Shown here: positions 1 to 10,536 of the stretch, one piece after another
Position numbering within the stretch: position 1 is the first letter of the stretch
Layout: every line of letters begins with the position of its first letter
From: Aquimarina sp. BL5
GTDB taxonomy: Bacteria; Bacteroidota; Bacteroidia; Flavobacteriales; Flavobacteriaceae
Direction: 5' to 3'
Assembly: GCF_003443675.1 (NCBI RefSeq)
Contig: NZ_CP031963.1
Coordinates: 4,239,501-4,303,500 of the forward strand
Length of the DNA: 64,000 bases
Program-made: the position numbers and the translations under genes
Notes under the pieces: generated by a model
Told to the model about the DNA's origin: nothing
The model's database searches: none
What the model saw: only the letters and a program-made list of their open reading frames with translations

Positions 1-867
1 TTAGACTATATTGCAAATACTAGTAGTTGGAATAGATTTGGAAAACCTGTTTTTATGGTAAATCCAGAAGGAAATGCAGAGATATTTGGGGATATTAATA
101 TCAGAAAGAATGCTCGAATCAGAGGGAATGCTCGAATCGATGGAACAACTGATATGTTTGGTGATGTTGATATTAAAAAAAATGCTCAAATCAGAGGGAA
201 TGCTACAATCAATGGAAATATGCTGATAAAATCTACGTATATAGGAGATGTTGGCCATGGTAATAGTTGGGCTGGGTTTTCTCATAATGATCGAAAAAAT
301 CAAACGGATTATGGATTCTTAAGTCATGCCAGTGGGAGTATGACCTTAATTAATAAAGCGGATACAGGTAATGGATATATTGGTTTCAGAGTTGGAAATA
401 TAGATAAAATGGTACTTACTAATGCAGGAAACCTCGAATTAAAAGGAGGGGATATCGAACTGAAAGGAGGAGACCTGAAAATAGGAACTTTACAATTAAA
501 ATCCATAACCGAAGAGGGTGCCAGTACCCTACTCAATATCTCAGGCGGTGTCAAAACGGATAAAGTGGTGCTTAATATTGGGTCTTTTCCCGATTATGTA
601 TTCCAAAAGGGCTACAACCTGATGCCGATCGAGACCGTTGCCAATTATGTAGCCAAAAACAAGCATTTGCCCAATATCCCTTCTGAAAAAGAAATGGTAG
701 CCTCTGGAATGGACATGCGTATGATCAGCCTAAAACTGGTAGAAAAAGTAGAGGAGTTAACCCTATACACCATCCAGCAAGAAGAAAAATTAAAAGCACA
801 AAACGACATTATACAGGCTCTCAGCAAGCGATTAGAACAGTTAGAGAACAATGTATCCAAGCAATAG
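1..867 (+). CDS. Surface fibre / tail-fibre-like protein, C-terminal part (5' end outside window)
   Basis: The frame is open from the first base, so this is the C-terminal part of a longer protein; the ATG at 55 is internal. The visible N-terminal part has short repeats of the GNARI/GDINI type with a period of about six residues, as in a beta-helix or fibre shaft. A middle block rich in LKGGD repeats follows. The last ~95 residues contain YVFQKGYNL, KHLPNIPS and a final coiled coil (KVEELTLY onward). That tail is common at the end of large Bacteroidota surface proteins annotated as tail-fibre or cell-wall-anchor proteins. The neighbours are secreted proteins, not phage genes, so a cell-surface role is more likely than a prophage tail. 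The exact function is unknown. Confidence 0.75.
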   Translation, partial: LDYIANTSSWNRFGKPVFMVNPEGNAEIFGDINIRKNARIRGNARIDGTTDMFGDVDIKKNAQIRGNATINGNMLIKSTYIGDVGHGNSWAGFSHNDRKNQTDYGFLSHASGSMTLINKADTGNGYIGFRVGNIDKMVLTNAGNLELKGGDIELKGGDLKIGTLQLKSITEEGASTLLNISGGVKTDKVVLNIGSFPDYVFQKGYNLMPIETVANYVAKNKHLPNIPSEKEMVASGMDMRMISLKLVEKVEELTLYTIQQEEKLKAQNDIIQALSKRLEQLENNVSKQ

Positions 868-904
868 GTTACATTATTAAAGATATTATTAAAACTTATA
901 TACA

Positions 905-1438
905 ATGAAAACAATATACACACTCCTTCTATTCCTTGGTTTTGGAATGCTGGTACAGGCACAGGATTCAAAAGTCGTGGTCTTATACACCGAGCAAGGA
1001 GATCAAAAACAAGTATTTAATATCGACAAGGCTAGTAATACGCTAGTCCTTACCGAAAAAGACAAGACAGAACAAGATGGGCTTTTTGATGCATTTATCA
1101 TCAAACCTTCTATAGAGCATCCTGGGGCAGTATATCTTATCGCTGCACAAGAAAATCAAATGTTTTTGAAACGAAATGGCGATACCCTGGAGTTTAAAGA
1201 CATTCAGGAGGAAACCTCCGCTGTCGATCGTGACGATTACGAATGGGAAATTCAATATTCAGGATTCCCATGGATTACTATAAGTGATCCTGCCAAGCCA
1301 AGAAGTGTCATTTATAAAGAAGGAAACACGCTAAGAGTTCAGGAAGTTGCTATCGCCGATTGGGTACTAGCCAACAATAATGATCCAAAAGGAGAGCCCT
1401 TTCGATACAAAATCAAAAACATCACTAATACATTCTAG
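905..1438 (+). CDS. Secreted protein of unknown function
   Basis: A 177-residue protein with a clear signal peptide ending in VQAQ at about residue 20. The mature part has alternating beta-strand patterns (VYLIAA, MFLKRNG, YEWEIQYSG, WITISD) and could be a small all-beta fold such as a beta-trefoil, but I do not recognise a family. It starts 37 bp after the fibre gene and ends 46 bp before the giant T9SS gene, so the three are probably co-transcribed. It has no C-terminal sorting domain and is probably periplasmic or outer-membrane associated. A partner role for the giant protein is a guess from position only. Confidence 0.75.
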   Translation: MKTIYTLLLFLGFGMLVQAQDSKVVVLYTEQGDQKQVFNIDKASNTLVLTEKDKTEQDGLFDAFIIKPSIEHPGAVYLIAAQENQMFLKRNGDTLEFKDIQEETSAVDRDDYEWEIQYSGFPWITISDPAKPRSVIYKEGNTLRVQEVAIADWVLANNNDPKGEPFRYKIKNITNTF

Positions 1439-1484
1439 CATAGGACATGTTCTTATACTCGGAAATTTATAAAAAACTATACAA

Positions 1485-4400
1485 ATGAAAAAAACATTAG
1501 CAACAATAAAGCTGCTTTGTTGGATAACCCTTTTATGGCTTTTTCAGTGGAATACTATGCAGGCACAAAGTACCAATGCAGAAATCTCTACACTGAAAAT
1601 GTTGGGAGAATCCAACTATAACGTACACCTTGATACCAATATCGGATTAAAAAAGATGCTACTCGATGCAGGAGCAACCGGACAAGCAACCCTAGAATTC
1701 TGGACCCAGTTTCAGAACAATACGCAATCCTTGGTACTTACCAATGATGCATCTCGCCAAAAAGGACTTACGATTGCAATCCACTGTAACAAAATCACCC
1801 TAGTAGGTGAAAATGCCGAAAACCAGGCGGTTACATTACCGATTGCAGACACCGAAGCGTACTGGCAGCATGTAACGTTTGCCTTTTATAAAATCAATAA
1901 TCAGGGACAATACAATATCGATGTTTATCTCAATGGTAATCGGGTAAAAACCTTCAATACCATAAGCATTACTGCTGACTATGATCTGTACTTTACCAAA
2001 GGACGAAAAAATGACACCGTACTTTTGACAGAAATCAGAGCCTGGAACGTAAAAAGAGCCGCAGAAGAGATTCGCAATAATATGTTTAGCTCTTTTAGAC
2101 AATATCAAGAATCGGTTCTGGACAATGAAATCAACAAAGGTTTGGTGGCTAATTATTCTGGTGATGCACAACCTATGGCAGAAAATCCATACTTGCCACA
2201 GCTTACCAACCTACAATGGAATAATACCATACAAAAAGAAGGTTTTCCTAGCTATGGGACTATTGTATCCAACGTAAAAAATAATGAATTAGATATTAAT
2301 ATTGCTTTTATCAATACTACTGTAGGGAATCCTATCGACGCGTTGGATGAAATTGTAATGTACGCTTCCAAAGGAACTTATGAGAGCAAAATAGAACTTT
2401 CATGGTTTCATATCGATGCTTTATCCAATTACCAAATATTGCGAGATGATGTCGAAATCGGATCAGAGAATAATGTGGATCAGCGTAATGGAACAAAGCT
2501 CTCTTTTACCGATCCCGAAGCCTTACCCGGAACAATTTATATCTATAAAATCAAAGGTTCCAACGCCGATGGATCAAATCAAATATTGGGTAATGATACT
2601 GGATTTATTTTTCCAAATGGAACCTTAGCTGGAAATATCAAAACACAATCCAATGTATTTGTGCAAGATGTTGGTATAGCGATCGAATTGGATAGCAATG
2701 AAAGTATTCACGGTACTGCTTTATCTTTTGCACCAAATACTGACAATATCACTTTTCTAGATCGAAATCTTTTTACCGATCATGACGAACTTACGATTGA
2801 ATTCTGGTACAAACATGAGGCTACAAATAGTAATGCATACAATACTGTATTTCAGTTGGACGATACCGCGATCCAAATTAGCGCAAGCAGTGCTGTAGTC
2901 CAATATAATAATCAACAGCCAGAGTTTTCATTGGGTACACCCGATGATCAATGGCACCATTATGCCTATACTTTTGGACGTGATGGTATCGAAGTATTCA
3001 AAGATCAAGAATCTATAGGAACACATGCTACCCCTTTTCAATGGAGTGCAACCACAGAAGATTTTAGCTATTACCTCAATGCCGAAGTACAGTATGCCTA
3101 TTCTCTCGATGAGTTTCGAGTTTGGAAAGGGAAAAAAGATGGAGCAGGCATCAAAAAATACGGTCCTTTTGTATCCGATGGAGATGCACCTGATTTGTTG
3201 ATCGCTTATAGTATGGATCTTCAAGGTGCCAATGAGCTGTATAACCATGCGCGAAGATCTCGTGGATCCTATCTTGGAACAACCCAAGATGATTTGGTGT
3301 ATGTGAAGCAACCCTCAACCTTAAAATATGTAGCCTTTACTGATGAAAATGGAAATTATGAATTCAGTACAATGTTTAGTGCTTCTTCTCTTGGAGATAC
3401 ATATACTGCGAAAGCATTTAAACCTAATCACGAGTTTAGACCTCCAACTCGAGGATTTACTATAAAAAAATCATCCATAGTAACTGATTATAGCAAAGTT
3501 GCTGATTTTACCGATATCTCTGCATTACCTATAGCCGGACGCATATATTACAATGTGAATGATGAACTATTTCCTGTGCCTGCGGGAAGGCAAATTGCTA
3601 TCGATGGAAATCCACAAGTAGGTATTGGAGGTGGCTTATCTAGTGATAATGCTGGAGTATATAGTGTTTCCTCTTCTTTAGGAAATCATGATTTTGAAGT
3701 GTTTAACCCAGAGTTAAACCTGGATCAAACCTTACATAGTCTTAGTTTTTCACCCATAGAAGCTGATGATGTGATTACTAGTGGTGGTCATGCAGTTTCT
3801 AAAAGAACTGTAAACGCCAGCGATCAAGGTCTTACGTTTTCTGGTTTTGTAAAACCTTTTATCTCTGTAGTTTATCCTGATTATGTATCCGAAAAACAAA
3901 CCTTGTTTTCTTGGGGAGACTATGCTATTGTCTTAAAAAACAATGAACTTATTCAGTTTATGCATAATGGAGTACTTCAAAAAGAAACGATAATTCGTAA
4001 TAGTACTGCGTTCACTTTCTTTGCTTTAGCTATTGATAAATCAGGAAATTATGGATTCATGGTAGATGAAACCTACAAAGTTGGACGTATTGGTTCTTTT
4101 GATCTTCGAAATAGTTTACTTAATCTTGGCGCATCGGTAAATACCGCAACAGGTGCAGTAACTCAAGACAATTTATCGCATCTGGCACTGATACAGTATA
4201 GAACGCAGTCTTATTCAGAAGCACAGTTACTTGCCATCAAAAATGGAGAGATCATTGATGAAGATGCAACCGCTTTAGAATTATCTTTTGAATTTGATCA
4301 AGAAAAAGGAAACAGAGCGATCTCCAAAACTGTAGCAGGTAAAAACAACTACTTACAATTGATGGATAATACCACCACAGACGCTACTCAAGTAGTATCC

Positions 4401-7400
4401 TATACCAAAAAATATCGATACACCTATCAACCCGCCAATCCACGTTATAATCCAAAACAAGACAGTGCAAAATATACGATCAATGTTTTTGAACCACTGA
4501 CCGAAGTAGATTTTGAAATGGAAGATCGATATGGTTTTGTTGGAAATATCGTAATTCCATGTGATAACTCCATCGGTGTTTGGACAGGTACGATTATACG
4601 AACCGATAGTAGATCTCCAGAATTTAAGAAAGAGATTAAACTCCATCATTTTGATACTGATAATAAGATATTTACGGTCGATGGGCTTATCCCTGGAAAA
4701 TATCAGGTAACCATTACCAATACTGAAGATACTTCGATAACGCTTTCTTCTCCAATTATTGACTTGACCAAGGGATGGAAAAGTTATGATTTTGAGTACC
4801 GTGCACCTTTATCTACAGAAATTAAGCTATATGTAGTCAAAGAGGATAAGGTGTCCTTGCCGATCTCAGAATTAAAAGAAGAAGATTTCGATCTTTTACA
4901 AAAAGCATGTGATAATGATTTTTATATTCTTGGGGAAGGAAATCCAGTTTTGATGCAAGTCAATGTTTTTGAACAATATGGTGAAGAGAAGTGTCAGGTT
5001 TCTGATGCCAAAGTGACCTTTTCGGGAAGCTTGCTAAGATTACCCAATGATAGCTCCTCTATTAATGGTACTACCGACGAAGGAGGTAATGCTGTATTAA
5101 CATCTTTTGCAGCATCACCGAACTTTATTGCACCACATACTAGAGATTTTACCATTGCTGTATCACATGATAACCGTGTTCTTACTCAAAAAGTATCTGG
5201 TTTGATTGAAGGAGCTCGAATGAATGATAGTGATTTTACGATTGCTGATCCTATTGTAAATTATGTACTACACGATCCTCCAGGAGATGGTAGTAGTGCA
5301 ACGTTAAAAAAAGGAACCTCATCGACAACTAAAGGATTTTGGAGTGCTTCTGCTGGATATACTGGTACATTAAGCGGCCAGTTTGGAGTAGCAGTAAAAC
5401 AAGATGTAGTCGCAACCGTATTTGGATTTGGAACTTCTCTTGAAGTAGCCAATGCAAATGTTACAAGCGGTGTTCAAACCGAGATTTCTGTTAAAGGGAC
5501 CTATAATGGAAGTACAACGAATACGGTAACTAATACTGAGGATGTTTCTACCTCTTCTAGTGATAATCTCACTGGAAAAAATGCAGATTTGTTTATCGGT
5601 ACAGGATATTTGATTACCGTTGGATCTGGAGAAACGCTTGCTTATGATACAAGTATCTGTGATGTAGTATATGCCACGAATGCCCCCGTATTCAATAATC
5701 AAATTGATAATTCATTTGTACATAGTTATTTTGATGTACAAAGAAATATCATTCCTAATCTGTTAAAAGCAATCGATAACGAGCAAGATCCAAAACAAAT
5801 ACAATCGTATGAAAACTCAGTGATCAAATGGATTGAACAATTAACCCGAAACGACTATGCGCTCAATATCTACAACAAAGCTGATTATGATTTTATGCAA
5901 GATCATGCTTTTCTTGTAGAACTATACAATGCCTTACCCGCAGAGTTCAATAGTTCCAAATACAATTGGGATAACTATAGAACCTTTGAAAATTTTGAAG
6001 CCAACCGAAGCTTTGACGGTGGGGGTACTACGTTTACACAGTCCATTACCAAAAGTAATACGCTTTCGAACGGAGCTAATTTTGAAAGCACCTTTGACAT
6101 TGGATACAAAACCGTTGCAAAAACTGCGACTACAGGGGTAAGTGCCTCATTTGAATATACCAATGTTTTAAATACAAGTTTTGGTGGTGGTTTTGAAATT
6201 ACCAACGGGGATGATACTGTACTATCGTATACCTTTACCGATAATGATGCGGGAGATCGATTTGCTGTTGAAATCAAAAGGGATCCAAACTTTGCGGTAC
6301 CGATTTACAAGACTTTATCTGGTCAAAGTTCTTGTCCTGCAGAGCGCGGAACACAGATTCGAACTGGTGTTGAAATTGCAGCAGAGAAAAATAGTGCTGA
6401 TGGTCTTACAGGACAAACACTAGAATACCGCATCTTTTTGAGAAATACGCAAATTGCCAGTAGTCCTCAGAGCTATGCTTTATCGCTTTCACAATCGAGT
6501 AATCCATTAGGAGCCCAGATTAAAATAAATGGCGAACCTTTTGTAGGTAATGCAAGAAACTTCTTTTTTGGACCTGACGAAAACTCCCCTACGGGAATTA
6601 AACAGGAAATTGAAGCAAAAATAGAAATTTCGGTACCAGAAAACCAAACCGATAGTGTTGTTGAATACAAAGACCTGAAATTTACGTTTTCGGCTCCTTG
6701 TGAATCACATAGTGACCTAGGTTTTACGCATAATGCAGCTGTGTATAACGAAGCAGGGATCAAAAGTATCGATGTCTTGTATCTTTCAGCTACTTTCCAT
6801 GGACCTTGTATTGATAACTTAGAGATGCAAAGCCCGCAAGAGAACTGGGTTGTAAATGCAGCTAGCAAAAATAAACAAGATTTTGCCTTTACGATTTCTG
6901 GAGTAACGGTAGATAATGGTAACGTAACGCTTCCAGAAAGCTTAACGGCTATTGATATCGAATATGCAATCGCTGATAATAATACCCCAAGATTGTTACA
7001 ATCGATCAAAGCAGAGGATTTATCAACGCTATATCACGATAATGCCTTTAGACTGTCAGTAGATGTTTCTGGATTGGTAGATGGTGATTATGGTTTCAGA
7101 TTAGTGCCTGTATGTGGTCTTGGAGAAGAAAGTTGGAGAAAAAATATCCCAACACCATTTGCATATGGTTCAATTTCTAGAAGCGCTCCACTTTTATTAG
7201 AAACCAACCCAGCTCAAGGAGGTCTTTTAACCGAAGGGTCAATTACAGCAACGTATGATAAAGCATTGGATCCTTCTACGTTAAATTCACTTAATATCGC
7301 CTTACGTGGCACCTTAGGTGGATTGCCAAAAGCGTTGGTTTCTGCTGAGTTTAATCAGCCTAGTGATCAAATTACGATTCCGCATGGGGATTTCCTTAAC

Positions 7401-10091
7401 TTACCTGAGGCTTATACCGTTGAGTTTTGGGTAAACCCAACGAGTTATCCTCTTAGTCAAGGAGCCAACTTATTCCAGAAAGGAAATAACTACTCGTTGC
7501 AGTTATTGCCCAATGGTACTCTGAATTATTTGAGTGGTGAACTTGGAAGCAGTACCACAAAGTCATTACCGCTACAAGAATGGACACATGTAGCCATGAT
7601 ATATGATGGTGCTTCTACTCTAAATATATATTTTAATGGGGTATTAGTGCATACCGATCGTGGTTTTAACGCTTTTGATAACGATATCAATACTGAAGAT
7701 TTTATCATTGGAGGTATGGTTTCTGGAGAAGGATTTATAGGACTAATGGACGAACTAAGAATATGGGACACTGCAAAATCGCATAATGCCATCGCTTCAT
7801 CTAATAATAAACAACTCTTAGGAAACGAAGATCACTTACGAGCGTATTATGTTTTTGACAATAATGCCCTTGAAGTATATGGATTCCAGGAAGCAGTAAC
7901 CGATTATACAAATAATACTCGTGGAAGTACGCAAACAGGAATCTCATGGATCGAAGGAGACCTAGCAGCACCATTACTCAAAGAACAATTGGTACAAAAT
8001 ATCCCAATCACAATTGCAACTACAATCGATCAAAATACCATCATTATTACTCCGCTTAATTTTCAAGAATATTTCCTAGAAGGAGCCAATCTAACAGCAA
8101 TGATTAGTGGCAACGCGGTACGAGGTGTTGATGGTAATTTGGTACAACGTCACGACTGGTCCTTTAGTATCAACAAAAATAGTGTGCAATGGGAAAAAAC
8201 CAATATCAATGTGTCTCAAACTATAGGAAACACTACACAAATCAAAATGTTATTGACAAATACGGGAGGTGCTAATGCTACTTACGAACTACAAGGTTTA
8301 CCAGAATGGTTAAGCAGTGATGTCACCGTAGAAAGTAACATTGATTTACCCGCAGGTTTTGAGCATACACTACAATTTACGACTTCAGCCTATTTAAATA
8401 AAGGAACGTATTATGCCAATGTTGGTGTGATTACCTATAATCAAGATGGAGTACAAACGGGATATGAGTACTTTACTTTGGAACTCGATGTGAATTGTGA
8501 GACTCCTGACTATACTTTCAATGCTTCTCAATTTGCATTTAAAAAAGAATTTGTAGCACAATTGACCATTGCCGATGCCGTATCAGAAGATCCAAATGAT
8601 ATTGTCGTGGCTTATTTTAATGATGAAATTCGAGGAAGAGGAAAAGTGACGAATTTTAATGGCCGTCAACGAGTATTACTAGATGTATTTTATAATCCAG
8701 GAGAAGCTGGTAACCTTACCTTTCATGTTTGGGATGCTTCAAATTGTAAAGAATATATCGGTCTTACAGAAATTTTTGCGATAGGAAATGAAAGTAGTGA
8801 AGGAACCATATCTGCTCCTGTAATTTTTGAAACAGGCGATATCGTAATAAAAAGAGTACCATTACTCTCCGGTTTTCAATCAGTTAGTTTTAACTCTGTA
8901 AGCAATAGTAGTACTAGTAACCTTAGTATCAGTGATATCAAAGGACTTAGCAATGGTGATCAAATTATGACAATTGACGGAAGCCTAATTGCTACTTTTG
9001 ATGTAAATGGTATTGCCAGTGGTAATTTATCGCATCTTGATTTCACCAAAGGATATACAGTAAACTCAACTGGTAATAAGATGATGTTGATACAAGGAGT
9101 AGAAGCGCCAATCAAAACTGATATTGCCATCCAAGGTGACTATATCACAAATAACATTGGTTACATCCCTGAAGTGATGTTTAATACTCCGTATGCATTG
9201 CGCTCTTTATCAAATAGGTTTGCACTAGGAGACAGAATTTCTGGAAGAGAAGGTTTTTCTGAATTTACTGAAGACGGTTGGAAAGGAAGTTTAACACATC
9301 TTATTCCAAACAAAGCGTATAGTATCAAAATGCAAAATAATGGTACGCTAAATTATTCAGGAATCGTTGGATTGATCGATGCAAATCGAGAACAACTTGC
9401 TAAAATTGCCGCTGTTCAAGATACTGATCAAACTCTAGGTCAAGGTAGGTTGGATCTAAGGTATTTACAAAAAGCCGAAGCAAAGGATATTGTGGTAGAT
9501 ACTTACAAATATCCAATGACCATGTCGGTAACCGCTACTATAGCTTCTGATTTGGTAAACACTGATCAAGAATATATTGTAGTTGCCAAGTACAATGGTG
9601 AATATCGTGGTGTGGCGAAAGCGGTAGCTCATAAGGGTCAAATCGTATACTTTATGACCGTTTATGGTAATCCTAATGAAGATATCAGTTTTAAAGTAGT
9701 GACCGAGGATAAAATCTATTCCGTTGACAACACATTGACACTTGTTAAAAACAGTGATGTAGGTACGATTTCCAAAGCACATCCACTACACCTTATAGAG
9801 AATACCCTATCCAATATCAATATATTTGGAATAGATAAAAATCCAGTAACTGATATAAGTATGCTAACCATAAACCCTCGTAAAACAGATCAATATGAGG
9901 TGAGTATATTTAATATGGCAGGCATGCAGGTAGCTAGTGTATACAGTGGACAAATGACTGTAAACGAAGTAACCGAAATCAAACTGGATAGAACAGGAAA
10001 TCTAGCACTAGCACATCTACCTGGTGGTATTTATCTCTGTACGTTAAAAAGTTCAGATAGGGTACAAACCCTTAAACTGGTATTAGAATAA
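1485..10091 (+). CDS. Giant T9SS-secreted LamG-domain surface protein
   Basis: 2868 residues with a signal peptide ending MQAQ at about residue 28. Concanavalin A / LamG-like modules are visible near residues 66-190 (TLEFWTQF), 422-552 (LTIEFWYKH, DEFRVW) and 1950-2100 (YTVEFWVNP, MDELRIWD), with a degenerate one near 780-870. A fibronectin-like stretch (ELSWFHIDALSNYQILRDD) lies near 305. Residues ~1510-1640 carry a glycine/serine/threonine-rich block ending PIYKTLSGQSSCP, a pattern I associate with other giant Bacteroidota surface proteins. The last ~75 residues form a type A T9SS sorting domain (VSIFNMAGMQV, LPGGIYLCTL, QTLKLVLE). It is expected to be exported by type IX secretion and held on the surface, probably as an adhesin or glycan-binding protein. 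Ligand and precise role are unknown. Confidence 0.85.
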   Translation: MKKTLATIKLLCWITLLWLFQWNTMQAQSTNAEISTLKMLGESNYNVHLDTNIGLKKMLLDAGATGQATLEFWTQFQNNTQSLVLTNDASRQKGLTIAIHCNKITLVGENAENQAVTLPIADTEAYWQHVTFAFYKINNQGQYNIDVYLNGNRVKTFNTISITADYDLYFTKGRKNDTVLLTEIRAWNVKRAAEEIRNNMFSSFRQYQESVLDNEINKGLVANYSGDAQPMAENPYLPQLTNLQWNNTIQKEGFPSYGTIVSNVKNNELDINIAFINTTVGNPIDALDEIVMYASKGTYESKIELSWFHIDALSNYQILRDDVEIGSENNVDQRNGTKLSFTDPEALPGTIYIYKIKGSNADGSNQILGNDTGFIFPNGTLAGNIKTQSNVFVQDVGIAIELDSNESIHGTALSFAPNTDNITFLDRNLFTDHDELTIEFWYKHEATNSNAYNTVFQLDDTAIQISASSAVVQYNNQQPEFSLGTPDDQWHHYAYTFGRDGIEVFKDQESIGTHATPFQWSATTEDFSYYLNAEVQYAYSLDEFRVWKGKKDGAGIKKYGPFVSDGDAPDLLIAYSMDLQGANELYNHARRSRGSYLGTTQDDLVYVKQPSTLKYVAFTDENGNYEFSTMFSASSLGDTYTAKAFKPNHEFRPPTRGFTIKKSSIVTDYSKVADFTDISALPIAGRIYYNVNDELFPVPAGRQIAIDGNPQVGIGGGLSSDNAGVYSVSSSLGNHDFEVFNPELNLDQTLHSLSFSPIEADDVITSGGHAVSKRTVNASDQGLTFSGFVKPFISVVYPDYVSEKQTLFSWGDYAIVLKNNELIQFMHNGVLQKETIIRNSTAFTFFALAIDKSGNYGFMVDETYKVGRIGSFDLRNSLLNLGASVNTATGAVTQDNLSHLALIQYRTQSYSEAQLLAIKNGEIIDEDATALELSFEFDQEKGNRAISKTVAGKNNYLQLMDNTTTDATQVVSYTKKYRYTYQPANPRYNPKQDSAKYTINVFEPLTEVDFEMEDRYGFVGNIVIPCDNSIGVWTGTIIRTDSRSPEFKKEIKLHHFDTDNKIFTVDGLIPGKYQVTITNTEDTSITLSSPIIDLTKGWKSYDFEYRAPLSTEIKLYVVKEDKVSLPISELKEEDFDLLQKACDNDFYILGEGNPVLMQVNVFEQYGEEKCQVSDAKVTFSGSLLRLPNDSSSINGTTDEGGNAVLTSFAASPNFIAPHTRDFTIAVSHDNRVLTQKVSGLIEGARMNDSDFTIADPIVNYVLHDPPGDGSSATLKKGTSSTTKGFWSASAGYTGTLSGQFGVAVKQDVVATVFGFGTSLEVANANVTSGVQTEISVKGTYNGSTTNTVTNTEDVSTSSSDNLTGKNADLFIGTGYLITVGSGETLAYDTSICDVVYATNAPVFNNQIDNSFVHSYFDVQRNIIPNLLKAIDNEQDPKQIQSYENSVIKWIEQLTRNDYALNIYNKADYDFMQDHAFLVELYNALPAEFNSSKYNWDNYRTFENFEANRSFDGGGTTFTQSITKSNTLSNGANFESTFDIGYKTVAKTATTGVSASFEYTNVLNTSFGGGFEITNGDDTVLSYTFTDNDAGDRFAVEIKRDPNFAVPIYKTLSGQSSCPAERGTQIRTGVEIAAEKNSADGLTGQTLEYRIFLRNTQIASSPQSYALSLSQSSNPLGAQIKINGEPFVGNARNFFFGPDENSPTGIKQEIEAKIEISVPENQTDSVVEYKDLKFTFSAPCESHSDLGFTHNAAVYNEAGIKSIDVLYLSATFHGPCIDNLEMQSPQENWVVNAASKNKQDFAFTISGVTVDNGNVTLPESLTAIDIEYAIADNNTPRLLQSIKAEDLSTLYHDNAFRLSVDVSGLVDGDYGFRLVPVCGLGEESWRKNIPTPFAYGSISRSAPLLLETNPAQGGLLTEGSITATYDKALDPSTLNSLNIALRGTLGGLPKALVSAEFNQPSDQITIPHGDFLNLPEAYTVEFWVNPTSYPLSQGANLFQKGNNYSLQLLPNGTLNYLSGELGSSTTKSLPLQEWTHVAMIYDGASTLNIYFNGVLVHTDRGFNAFDNDINTEDFIIGGMVSGEGFIGLMDELRIWDTAKSHNAIASSNNKQLLGNEDHLRAYYVFDNNALEVYGFQEAVTDYTNNTRGSTQTGISWIEGDLAAPLLKEQLVQNIPITIATTIDQNTIIITPLNFQEYFLEGANLTAMISGNAVRGVDGNLVQRHDWSFSINKNSVQWEKTNINVSQTIGNTTQIKMLLTNTGGANATYELQGLPEWLSSDVTVESNIDLPAGFEHTLQFTTSAYLNKGTYYANVGVITYNQDGVQTGYEYFTLELDVNCETPDYTFNASQFAFKKEFVAQLTIADAVSEDPNDIVVAYFNDEIRGRGKVTNFNGRQRVLLDVFYNPGEAGNLTFHVWDASNCKEYIGLTEIFAIGNESSEGTISAPVIFETGDIVIKRVPLLSGFQSVSFNSVSNSSTSNLSISDIKGLSNGDQIMTIDGSLIATFDVNGIASGNLSHLDFTKGYTVNSTGNKMMLIQGVEAPIKTDIAIQGDYITNNIGYIPEVMFNTPYALRSLSNRFALGDRISGREGFSEFTEDGWKGSLTHLIPNKAYSIKMQNNGTLNYSGIVGLIDANREQLAKIAAVQDTDQTLGQGRLDLRYLQKAEAKDIVVDTYKYPMTMSVTATIASDLVNTDQEYIVVAKYNGEYRGVAKAVAHKGQIVYFMTVYGNPNEDISFKVVTEDKIYSVDNTLTLVKNSDVGTISKAHPLHLIENTLSNINIFGIDKNPVTDISMLTINPRKTDQYEVSIFNMAGMQVASVYSGQMTVNEVTEIKLDRTGNLALAHLPGGIYLCTLKSSDRVQTLKLVLE

Positions 10092-10167
10092 ATAAAGGAT
10101 AAAATGCTTAAAAAAAAGGAACTTTGTCAGAAATTCTTTATTTTAAATCAACATTGGAACCTAAAAA

Positions 10168-10203
10168 ACCCACGAGATATTAATATCTTGTGGGTCTTTT
10201 TTT
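10168..10203 (+). terminator. Rho-independent terminator after giant surface-protein gene
   Basis: Two 14-base arms (10168-10181 and 10182-10195) pair with one G-U wobble and are followed by a run of T at 10197-10204. It lies 77 bp past the stop codon of the giant gene and would end the three-gene transcript. Confidence 0.8.
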
Positions 10204-10204
10204 T

Positions 10205-10536
10205 AAACAATAATTTATCTTAAATCGAACTCACATTAAATAGAAGTGTTACCCTTATGAAGCTATTAATAATGTAGAATGGATTTTTATAAATGCATCT
10301 AATTCAAGTAGATGTTTAATAGAATGGTTAGATGTTTCAATGGCTCCCGCTACTAAGCAAAGCTTCACAGAAATGTGAAGCTTTTTTGTTTTATTATTTA
10401 GGCTTAGATTTGATAAGGTAGACGCAAATTTTATTGATCTGCAACCACCTAAATCAATCTTTTGAATGTTTTAACTAAATAATCTTTGCATTGCATCAAC
10501 TTTTTGAAACGAATCGCAAGAATACTATTGAATCGA
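10205..10536. other. Gene-poor gap with a second hairpin terminator
   Basis: No credible gene with a start codon is visible here. A second hairpin lies at 10360-10383: ten-base arms AAGCTTCACA / TGTGAAGCTT with a GAAA loop, followed by TTTTTTG. It looks like a good rho-independent terminator in the plus direction, although no plus-strand gene directly precedes it. A start-less open frame (10244-10378) ends inside this hairpin and may be a gene remnant. Confidence 0.5.
10360..10388 (+). terminator. Hairpin terminator with GAAA tetraloop
   Basis: Perfect 10-bp stem (10360-10369 with 10374-10383), GAAA loop, then six T. It has the form of an intrinsic terminator. Which transcript it ends is unclear because the nearest upstream gene already has its own terminator at 10168. 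Confidence 0.65.

Noticed and set aside
1..867. Prophage tail-fibre gene
   Set aside because: The C-terminal domain is common in Bacteroidota surface proteins and the neighbours are T9SS-secreted proteins; no phage gene is near.
6473..7009. 178-codon minus-strand frame inside the giant LamG gene
   Set aside because: Antisense shadow of a long, clearly coding region; no recognisable domain.
10244..10378. Open frame reading VEWIFINAS...RCLIEWLD before a hairpin
   Set aside because: It looks protein-like but has no start codon, is only about 44 codons, and ends inside a terminator. Could be a remnant; not enough to annotate.
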